A stretch of DNA of 54,103 nucleotides from an uncultured Faecalibacterium sp. (GTDB taxonomy: Bacteria > Bacillota > Clostridia > Oscillospirales > Ruminococcaceae). Numbering within the stretch: position 1 is the stretch's first letter; the number at the start of each line of letters is the position of its first letter. Positions 1 to 7,600 of the stretch are shown here, piece after piece. Position numbers and translations under genes: made by a program. The stretch lies in contig CAKSWU010000014.1 in NCBI GenBank assembly GCA_934513205.1, positions 1 through 54,103 on the forward strand, read 5' to 3'. The notes beneath the pieces are model-generated. The model was given only the letters and a program-made list of their open reading frames with translations, had not been told where the DNA came from and made no database searches.

Positions 1-618
1 AAGGCGCTGGAGCTGGGCGGCTACGCGCAGGACACCCTGCTGCCCGGCCTGAACGGCGGCTCCACGGTGACCACCGGCTTTGCCCGGGCAGCGGTGCTGA
101 GCCATGCAGGCGAAATTGTACAGGCCGTGAAGGACGGCAAGCTCCGGCACTTCTTCCTTGTGGGCGGCTGTGACGGTACACGGCCTTCCCGCCGCTATTA
201 CACCGACTTTGCCAAGCTCACCCCGCAGGACACGGTCATTCTGACACTGGCCTGCGGCAAGTTCCGCCTGAATGACCTGCCCCTCGGCAATGTGCCCGGC
301 ACCGGCCTGCCCCGTATTCTGGACGTGGGTCAGTGCAACGATGCCTACAGCGCCATCCGCATTGCGCTGGCACTGGCAGATGCGTTTGGCTGCGGCGTCA
401 ATGACCTGCCGCTTTCTCTCGTACTGTGCTGGTTTGAGCAGAAAGCCGTGTGCATTTTGATTGCCCTGCTGGCACTGGGCATCAAAAACATCCGGCTCGG
501 CCCTACCCTGCCGGCCTTCCTCTCGCCGGGCGTCGTGAAGGTTCTGCAGGAAAAGTATAACCTGATGGCCGTCACCACTCCGGAGGACGACCTGAAAAGC
601 ATTCTCAGCAGGCGGTAA
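1..618 (+). CDS. hcp: Hydroxylamine reductase / hybrid-cluster protein, C-terminal part
   Basis: The reading frame is open from base 1, so the gene starts left of the window and only about 205 C-terminal residues are seen. Hybrid-cluster proteins are cytoplasmic Fe-S-O enzymes that reduce hydroxylamine or nitric oxide in anaerobes. The fragment keeps the family's cluster-ligand region: a Cys in VGGCDG, a Cys in LACGKFR, and the Glu of FEQKAV, followed by the conserved NIRLGPTLPAFLSP stretch. An internal GTG at 67 is in frame but lies in conserved sequence and is not a start. A strong terminator follows directly, so this is the last gene of its transcript. Confidence 0.93.
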   Translation, partial: KALELGGYAQDTLLPGLNGGSTVTTGFARAAVLSHAGEIVQAVKDGKLRHFFLVGGCDGTRPSRRYYTDFAKLTPQDTVILTLACGKFRLNDLPLGNVPGTGLPRILDVGQCNDAYSAIRIALALADAFGCGVNDLPLSLVLCWFEQKAVCILIALLALGIKNIRLGPTLPAFLSPGVVKVLQEKYNLMAVTTPEDDLKSILSRR

Positions 619-630
619 CCCGCCTATCAA

Positions 631-665
631 AAGCAGATGCGTGAAAGCTCGCATCTGCTTTTTTT
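631..665 (+). terminator. Intrinsic terminator after hcp
   Basis: A perfect 10-bp stem (aagcagatgc / gcatctgctt) with a 10-nt loop is followed by a run of T. It lies 12 bases past the stop codon. Confidence 0.9.
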
Positions 666-711
666 CTGCCTTAACGGCATTCTCTTGGATCCTTCTGTAC
701 AGCATTCTAAG

Positions 712-813
712 AGAGGCACCGGCTTCTGGCTTGGCAGCATGCTGCTGCGTTCTGGCACGGCACTGCTGGCCTGCGGATGGTTCCTTACCCGCAGACAGCG
801 CACCGCAGGGTGA
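712..813 (+). pseudogene. Remnant of an LPXTG cell-wall anchor domain
   Basis: In the frame ending at the TGA at 811 the translation contains GSMLLRSGTALLACGWFLTR followed by RQRTAG. This is a hydrophobic span plus basic tail nearly identical to the end of the surface protein at 1245-4292. Bases 763-801 match 4242-4280 at 38 of 39 positions, while the sequence upstream has diverged. No LPXTG motif, start codon or long upstream frame remains. I read it as the leftover 3' end of a second sortase substrate, from an old duplication or recombination. Its frame differs from the hypothetical frames one could draw through 641-916. Confidence 0.6.
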
Positions 814-1163
814 TTTCTTCGCCTGCAGGAGCCGTTCTTTCGACAAATCACGGCGCGATTTTTCGCGCGATTTTTCGCTCCATTGTTTCTTCCGAAATGC
901 TCTCATTTTGCGCTGACGTCTCCGCAGTGCCGGCATTGCAGGCCGGAAGCGTCGTGCAACGCTCTTGTTTATTTTTCAGCGTGCTCCCGGAAATTTTCAG
1001 GAAATACGTTTTTCATTTCAAATGTCCGGTATTTCCGAAACACAGTCATAATTCCCGGAAATCATTCATTATTTTGTCATTCATTTTTATCATTTTCAGA
1101 TGCATTCAGCATAGTTTTTTCATATAAATTCTATTTTTATTGTTCTAAAGTGCCATAAAACTC
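814..1163. other. Non-coding AT-rich spacer
   Basis: No convincing gene is seen. The stretch holds a small tandem repeat (gcgcgattttt twice, about 851-876) and becomes strongly AT-rich towards the promoter of the surface-protein gene. Confidence 0.6.
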
Positions 1164-1192
1164 TTGTTTTTACCAATGGCAGGTGCTAATAT
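1164..1192 (+). promoter_or_regulatory. Promoter of the surface-protein gene
   Basis: -35 TTGTTT at 1164-1169, 17-bp spacer, and -10 TAATAT at 1187-1192 with an extended TG at 1184-1185. The predicted transcription start is near 1199. Confidence 0.7.
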
Positions 1193-1198
1193 AGAACC

Positions 1199-1216
1199 AG
1201 CACAGAACTCTGTGCT
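1199..1216. promoter_or_regulatory. Perfect inverted repeat at the predicted transcription start
   Basis: agcacaga-ac-tctgtgct is a perfect 8-bp dyad starting at about +1 of the surface-protein transcript. It could be an operator or a 5' mRNA hairpin; the 2-nt centre favours a DNA site. Confidence 0.5.
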
Positions 1217-1244
1217 AAAAAATAAAAGAAGGAGGTAAAAAATC

Positions 1245-4200
1245 ATGAACAAAAGATGGTTTGCAGTGATCCTGACCGTCGGATTGTTGCTGTGCCTTGT
1301 GCCGTTGAGTGCTTTTGCGCTGAATGGCGACTGCATCACGGACTCGGACGGCAACATTCTCGGCTGGGAAGATCTGACCGATTCGGATCTGACCGATTCG
1401 GATTCGGTCGACATGGTCTGGGAACAAGCTCCCGCGCCAAGGTCCACCGCTTCAGACACACCTACGCAACCGCACCCGCCTGCGGAAACGAATGATGTGC
1501 AGAACTCGGCGGCTGCGGACAGCTCTGAAGTGCAGATGACTTCTGCGGAGTCAGAATTCAATACGGACGAGCTGTACGCGGACGAGCTGTACGCAGTCTC
1601 TGCTGTGGATGATGCAGCCAGCACCACAGCAACGGATGTGTGCAAGATCGGCGACACGACCTACACATCTCTGCAGGAAGCGATCGATAAGGCGAGTCCC
1701 AACGATCAGATCGACCTGCTGCAGGACATCACGCTGGAAACAGGTCTTACTTTTTATAGCAAGAATCTGACCATTTCCGGCGGCGGTACCCGCACGCTGA
1801 CGCTGAACCAGAACGGTATGTATGCATCGCTCAGTGATATCACGTTTGAAGATCTTACGCTGAATATCTATGCGCATACTCATACCTATGCAGGTGGCGC
1901 AGGAGGAACGGCCAACCTGATCAGCAACTCGAATCTGAGACTGAACAACGTCAACATGACTCTGAGTCCAGATGCTAACTGCGGAAGCAGTATGTTCCTG
2001 TATCAGGATACCAATCTGTATTTGGATAGCTCTCATGTCGTGATCGAAGCTGTCAATGGCAGCATGGTCGATGGCATCATGGCTGATAATTCAGAGTATA
2101 CCGGACCCAATCGTGAGATTCAGCTCATCAACTCTTATGTGAGCGCCACTGGCTGCAGCAACGCTGGTCTGATGATCGACCCTATTGACCTGACGATGAT
2201 TTCTTCTGAAATCGTGGTAACCAAAAACGACAATTATGGTCTTGGCTGCTATGATGGCAAGGTGACCATGATCAGCAATTCCAAAATCACGGCACGTAAC
2301 AATGATACCAGCGGATGGCGTTTTGGCGTTTACATCGGTGCCCTTGACATGGATGCAACTTCCACTTTGGAAGCTTATTCTAACGGTGGTTCCGGCCTCG
2401 GCCTTGGCAGCCCCAACGGTATAGAAAAAAGTTACATTCATGGACGTCTTATCTGCGAGGATAACGGTGCCCTTGATCCGGGCGCCGGCGGTGGCTTATA
2501 CGTGTACGCGTATGATTACGGTGGTGAGGTTTACAAAGGTGACGTAACCATCAAAGATGGTGCATATGTCTCTCTCTCCAACAATGTTGGATTGTCCGGT
2601 ATTCAAAACAGCTGGATTCTGAAAATTGAGAGCGGGGCTAATGTGATCGTGGATCACAATAATCAAGAGGGCATCTACAATAGCTATGACGCTCGTCTTA
2701 CCATTGAATCCGGCGCAAATGTTTCTGTAAATGACAATCGCGAATTTGGTATTCTGAACGTTCCTCAAGGCAGTTTGGGTTTAGGCAGTTTTCTTATCAA
2801 GAGCGGCGCTAATGTCTCCGTCTGCGATAACGCGGTCTTTGGCATTGTCAATGCTTGTAACCTCACTGTAGAAGAAAACGCTAATCTTCAGGTAGAAAGA
2901 AACCTTGGTGGCGGTATTAACAATCAGACCCCTGCTACACTAAATCTGCTCTCCGGTACGGTTCGGTATAACCATGCCGGTTCTGCAGGCGGCGGACTTG
3001 TGAACTTTGGCACCGCAATCCTTTCGGACGATGTAGAGTTGTACAACAACCATGCAGCCACTTGCGGCGATGACATCTTTAATGTAAGAGGCGCCACCAT
3101 CACCTTTGGCGCTACCGGCGAAGGCTGGGCGCTGGACGGTGCACCGGACTGCTACGATGACATTGACGGCTGGTACGATGACAGTAAAAACTCCCGCTGG
3201 AATGCCCACGCAGAGGACGAAGCCGACCTGCACACTGTTCGGGCCGACCCCGGCACCTTCAACAGCGTTCTTGCGCTCAAGGCTGCTCACCCCCCCATCG
3301 GCACACTGATCATCTCCAAGGCGATCGCCGGTGCCGGTGCACTGGAGCCGGATGACTGCCTCACCGATTTCAATTTTGTGCTCACTCTGGCTGATTCCTC
3401 TATCACCACCATGGATGCCGAAAAGTACGGTGTTGTGTTTGAAGATGGCAAGGCAGCCTTCACCCTGAAGGACAGCGAAAGCATTACCATCGCAAACCTG
3501 CCTGACGGCATAAACTACACTCTTGCTGAGCAGTCCAAAGGCGGCTGGCGTCTCGCATGGGTCGATGGCGATGCAGAAGGCGTTGTGTCCCGGCGTAAAG
3601 TCGCAGCGATCAACTTTATCAATGAAAAGCTGCCGACCACCGGAAGTCTGGTGATCTCGAAGCAGGTCACCGGCGATCTGAATCCCGAGGATGCCGACAC
3701 GGTGTTCCACTTTGTGCTTATGCTGGACGATAACACTCTCACCACCGCAGACGCCGAGGAATACGGTGTGGCGTTTGAGAGCGGCTGGGCGTCCTTCACC
3801 CTGAAGGGCGGCGAGAGCATCACCATCGGCGGCCTGCCCGCCGGTGTCGGCTATACCATCTCCGAGATCCGCCAGAATGGCTGGACGCTGCAAAACGTCA
3901 GCGGCGAAACCACCGGTGTCATCCCGCAGAATGGCACCGTCGAGATCGCCTTCGTCAACCAGAAGAATGACGGTTCCATTCCTGTCGCCCCGGTCGACCC
4001 CGTCGACCCCGTCGACCCCGTCGACCCTGTGGAGCCTGTCGAGCCCGACATGCCCGCAGAGACGGAGACCCCTGCTGAGCCTGTGACCCCCGAAGTTCCG
4101 GAGACTCCGGCACAGGACGAAGCATCCGGGATTTCCCAGACTCCTGAAGCTCCTGCAAAGGAAGATACTTCGGTGAGTACCCTGCCCCAGACCGGTACGC

Positions 4201-4292
4201 CCGGTTGGATGGCAATGGCTCTGCTGAGCTTTGGCTGTGTGCTGCTGGCCTGCGGATGGTTCCTCACCCGCAGACAGCGCCGCGTGAAATAA
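1245..4292 (+). CDS. LPXTG-anchored surface protein, beta-helix and pilin-like isopeptide domains
   Basis: 1015 residues. The start at 1245 follows an AGAAGGAGG ribosome site. Residues 1-26 form a signal peptide. Residues 27-125 are Asp/Ser/Thr-rich and carry short duplications (DLTDSDLTDSD; DELYADELYA). About 130-680 is a repetitive Gly/Asn/Asp-rich region with recurring SGANVSV-type turns, typical of a right-handed parallel beta-helix. Two related domains begin near 686 and 800. Each has an ISK lysine, an inner YT[LI][AS]E glutamate and a terminal F[IV]N asparagine, the Lys-Glu-Asn set of self-crosslinking FctA/Spy0128-type pilin domains. A VDP/VEP-rich linker leads to LPQTG (980-984), a membrane span and RRQRRVK. 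The probable role is adhesion to host or glycan; the ligand is unknown. A sortase is not in this window. Confidence 0.88.
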   Translation: MNKRWFAVILTVGLLLCLVPLSAFALNGDCITDSDGNILGWEDLTDSDLTDSDSVDMVWEQAPAPRSTASDTPTQPHPPAETNDVQNSAAADSSEVQMTSAESEFNTDELYADELYAVSAVDDAASTTATDVCKIGDTTYTSLQEAIDKASPNDQIDLLQDITLETGLTFYSKNLTISGGGTRTLTLNQNGMYASLSDITFEDLTLNIYAHTHTYAGGAGGTANLISNSNLRLNNVNMTLSPDANCGSSMFLYQDTNLYLDSSHVVIEAVNGSMVDGIMADNSEYTGPNREIQLINSYVSATGCSNAGLMIDPIDLTMISSEIVVTKNDNYGLGCYDGKVTMISNSKITARNNDTSGWRFGVYIGALDMDATSTLEAYSNGGSGLGLGSPNGIEKSYIHGRLICEDNGALDPGAGGGLYVYAYDYGGEVYKGDVTIKDGAYVSLSNNVGLSGIQNSWILKIESGANVIVDHNNQEGIYNSYDARLTIESGANVSVNDNREFGILNVPQGSLGLGSFLIKSGANVSVCDNAVFGIVNACNLTVEENANLQVERNLGGGINNQTPATLNLLSGTVRYNHAGSAGGGLVNFGTAILSDDVELYNNHAATCGDDIFNVRGATITFGATGEGWALDGAPDCYDDIDGWYDDSKNSRWNAHAEDEADLHTVRADPGTFNSVLALKAAHPPIGTLIISKAIAGAGALEPDDCLTDFNFVLTLADSSITTMDAEKYGVVFEDGKAAFTLKDSESITIANLPDGINYTLAEQSKGGWRLAWVDGDAEGVVSRRKVAAINFINEKLPTTGSLVISKQVTGDLNPEDADTVFHFVLMLDDNTLTTADAEEYGVAFESGWASFTLKGGESITIGGLPAGVGYTISEIRQNGWTLQNVSGETTGVIPQNGTVEIAFVNQKNDGSIPVAPVDPVDPVDPVDPVEPVEPDMPAETETPAEPVTPEVPETPAQDEASGISQTPEAPAKEDTSVSTLPQTGTPGWMAMALLSFGCVLLACGWFLTRRQRRVK
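3993..4028 (+). repeat. Four tandem 9-bp units encoding VDP
   Basis: gtcgacccc is repeated four times (last unit ends in t). It encodes the proline-rich wall-spanning linker before LPQTG. Such repeats change copy number by slippage. Confidence 0.9.
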
Positions 4293-4320
4293 GGCCCGGC
4301 AAAAGCCACACCCCTGCACG

Positions 4321-4377
4321 AAAACTGCTGTATCCCCTGCCCCGCAAGAGCAGCCGGATACGGCAGTTTTGTTTTTG
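4321..4377 (+). terminator. Terminator of the surface-protein gene
   Basis: A 15-bp stem (4321-4335 with 4356-4370, one G-U pair) is followed by gttttt. Confidence 0.88.
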
Positions 4378-4459
4378 AGCGGAGAACAGAGCTGCCGGTT
4401 CGCGGCGTTTCGCACAAGAAGCGGTGAAAAGCTGCTTTTATATTTGTTGCAGCTGACGC

Positions 4460-4487
4460 TTGAAAACCATTCAATGTTCCGTATAAT
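4460..4487 (+). promoter_or_regulatory. Promoter of gltBD
   Basis: -35 TTGAAA at 4460-4465, 16-bp spacer, -10 TATAAT at 4482-4487. The predicted start of transcription is near 4494. Confidence 0.8.
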
Positions 4488-4496
4488 AAAAGGTAC

Positions 4497-4555
4497 CGGA
4501 ACAAAGGCGTTCCGCAAGGGTATTTTCTGCCCTTGCGGGGCGTCTTTTCTTTTTT
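4497..4555 (+). terminator. Leader terminator (attenuator) upstream of gltB, with competing hairpin
   Basis: A 13-bp stem (4508-4520 with 4530-4542, two G-U pairs) is followed by tcttttctttttt, an intrinsic terminator only about 15 bases into the transcript. Its 5' arm overlaps a small hairpin, cggaac-[aaaggc]-gttccg at 4497-4514, so the two cannot form together. The small hairpin has a six-base loop with A at position 1 and G at position 4, as in loops bound by ANTAR-domain antiterminators. Regulation by attenuation is inferred. Confidence 0.7.
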
Positions 4556-4562
4556 GTCCGGT

Positions 4563-4589
4563 CCGGGATGCGGAAGGTGCCGCATCCGG
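4563..4589 (+). promoter_or_regulatory. Second hexaloop hairpin in the gltB leader
   Basis: A stem of about 10 bp with one bulged G (4563-4573 with 4580-4589) carries the loop aaggtg, again A1 and G4. It sits between the leader terminator and the gltB ribosome site. Confidence 0.45.
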
Positions 4590-4620
4590 CAGGAACATCG
4601 TTAAAAGGATGGGAAAGACT

Positions 4621-7600
4621 ATGGAAAACTTTACAGAGCGCAAGACTCCCCTTGGTCTGTACGACCCGCAGTTTGAGCACGATGCCTGCGGCATTGGCGC
4701 TGTGGTGGACATCAAGGGACGCAAGAGCCATCAGACGGTGGACGACGCGCTGTCCATCGTGGAGCGGCTGGAGCACCGTGCCGGTAAGGATGCCGAGGGC
4801 AAGACCGGCGACGGCGTGGGCATCCTGCTGCAGATCAGCCACAAGTTCTTCTCCAAGGTTGCCGAGGAGCTGAACATCCGGCTGGGCAACGAGCGCGAAT
4901 ACGGCGTTGGCATGTTCTTCTTCCCGCAGAACGAGCATCTGCGGGCACAGGCCATGAAGCTGTTCGAGGTGGTCACCCGCAAGGAGGGGCTGGAGTTTCT
5001 GGCATGGCGCGAAGTACCGGTGGACCCGGACGCTGTGGGCCAGAAAGCCCGCGATTGCATGCCCGCCATCTGGCAGTGCTTCATCAAAAAGCCTGCAAAA
5101 GTGAGCCGCGGCATCGAATTTGACCGCAAACTTTACATCGTGCGGCGGGTGTTCGAGCAGGCCAGCAGCGGCACCTATGTGCCCAGCCTGTCCAGCCGCA
5201 CCATCGTGTACAAAGGCATGTTCCTTGTGCACGACCTGCGCCGGTTCTACGCCGACCTGCAGGATCCGGATTATGAATCCGCCATCGGCATGGTGCACAG
5301 CCGCTTTTCCACCAACACCAACCCCAGCTGGATGCGCGCACACCCCAACCGCTTTATCCTGCACAACGGCGAGATCAACACCATCAAGGGCAACACCGAT
5401 GCCATGCTGGCCCGGGAGGAGAGCATCACCAGCCCCATCATGCAGGACGACATGAACAAGATCCTGCCCATCATCAACACCGCCGGTTCGGACTCTGCCA
5501 TGCTGGACAACGCTCTGGAGTTTCTGGTGATGAACGGCATGGACCTGCCGCTGGCTGTGATGATCACCATTCCCGAGCCGTGGGAGAACAACAAGAACAT
5601 CAGCCAGAAAAAGCGGGATCTTTATCAGTATTACGCCACCATGCTGGAGCCGTGGGACGGCCCCGCTGCGATTCTGTTCTCGGACGGTGATGTGATGGGC
5701 GCGGTGCTGGACCGCAACGGTCTGCGCCCCAGCCGCTACTATATCACCAAAGACGGGCGTATGATCCTGTCCTCGGAGGTGGGTGTGCTGGAATGCGCCC
5801 CGGAGAACATTCTGGTGAAAGACCGTCTGCGCCCCGGCAAGATGCTGCTGGTGGACACCGTGAAGGGCGAAGTGGTGGATGACGAGAAGCTGAAGGAGTT
5901 TTACGCCAGCCGCGAACCCTACGGCGAATGGATCGACCGCAATCTGGTGCAGCTCAGCGCACTGAAGATCCCCAACGTGAAGGTGGAAAGCTGCACCGGC
6001 GACCAGCTGACCCGGCTGCAGAAGGTGTTCGGCTACAAATACGAGGACGTGAACACCATGATCCTTTCCATGGCGCGGGCGGGCGCAGAGCCTTCCGGTG
6101 CCATGGGCACCGACACCCCGCTGGCTGTGCTCAGCGACCAGCACCCCCCGCTGTTCAACTACTTCAAGCAGCGGTTTGCGCAGGTGACGAACCCCCCTAT
6201 CGACGCCATCCGGGAAAAGGTGGTCACCTCCACCAGCGTCTACATCGGTGCCCACGGCAACCTGCTGGAGGACAAGCCCGAGAACTGCAAGGTGCTCAAG
6301 GTGCACAACCCCATCCTGACCAACACCGACCTGCTGAAGATCAAGTACATGAACGTGCCGGGCTTCAAGGTGGCTACGGTATCCATCAACTACTACAAGA
6401 ACACCAGTCTGGAAAAGGCCATCGACCGGGTCTTTCTGGAGGTGGACCGCGCCTACAAGGAAGGTGCGAACATCATCATCCTGTCCGACCGGGATGTGGA
6501 CGAATACCATGTGACCATCCCCAGCCTGCTGGCTGTTTCGGCAGTGTCCCAGTACCTCATCCGCACCAAAAAGAGCACCGCGCTGGCACTGATCCTTGAA
6601 AGCGCCGAGCCCCGAGAGGTGCACCACTTTGCCACCCTGCTGGGCTACGGTGCCTGCGCCGTCAACCCCTATCTGGCGCACGAGACCATCGGGCAGCTCA
6701 TTGACGAGGGTCTGCTGGACAAGGACTACTACGCCGCCGTGCAGGACTACGACAACGCCATCCTCAGCGGCATTGTGAAGATTGCCTCCAAGATGGGCAT
6801 TTCCACCATCCAGAGCTACCAGAGCAGCCAGATCTTTGAGGCTGTGGGCATCTCGCAGGAGGTCATCGACAAATACTTCACCGGCACGGTGAGCCGTGTG
6901 GGCGGCATCCGCATCGAGGACATTCAGGCTGAGGTGGAAGCACAGCACAACGCTGCCTTTGACCCTCTGGGGCTGGACATCAACATGGAGCTGGCTGACA
7001 GCGGTGCCCACAAGTTCCGCAGCGGCAAGGAAGAGCACCTGTTCAACCCGCAGACCATCCACCTGTTTCAGAAAGCCTGCCGCACCGGTGATTATGCCAC
7101 CTTCAAGCAGTTCACCCAGACGGTGGACAACATGGGTGCCGATGGCATGCACCTGCGCAGCCTGCTGGACTTCAACTACGCTGCAGACGGCGGCATTCCG
7201 CTGGAGGAGGTAGAACCGGTGTCCAGCATCGTCAAGCGGTTCAAGGGTGCCGCCATGAGCTACGGCGCCCTGAGCAGCGAGGCACACGAGACCATTGCCA
7301 TTGCTCTGAACCGTCTGGGCGGGCGCAGCAACACCGGTGAGGGTGGCGAGCCTGAGGAGCGTTACCACAGCGAGAGCAATTCCAAGATCAAGCAGGTGGC
7401 ATCCGCCCGCTTTGGCGTGACCAGCAAGTATCTGGTCAGCGCCGAGGAGATCCAGATCAAGCTGGCGCAGGGCGCAAAGCCCGGCGAGGGCGGAAACCTG
7501 CCCGGTGCCAAGGTATATCCGTGGATCGCCAAGACCCGCCACAGCACCACCGGCGTGGGACTGATCTCTCCCCCGCCCCACCACGATATCTACTCCATCG

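Noticed and set aside
641..1158. Several short overlapping frames between hcp and the surface protein
   Set aside because: They are Cys/Phe/Ser-rich, lack ribosome sites, overlap each other and the terminator, and are in different frames from the anchor remnant.
3993..4028. Possible CRISPR-like repeats
   Set aside because: Units are 9 bases with no spacers and encode VDP in frame.
4369..4620. Upstream extension of gltB in the same frame
   Set aside because: It crosses the surface-protein terminator, the gltB promoter and the leader terminator, and would bury the nucleophile Cys that must lie just after a short propeptide.
2940..4724. Long minus-strand frame opposite the surface-protein gene
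   Set aside because: The plus-strand gene has a signal peptide, domains and LPXTG; the antisense frame has none of these and spans a terminator.
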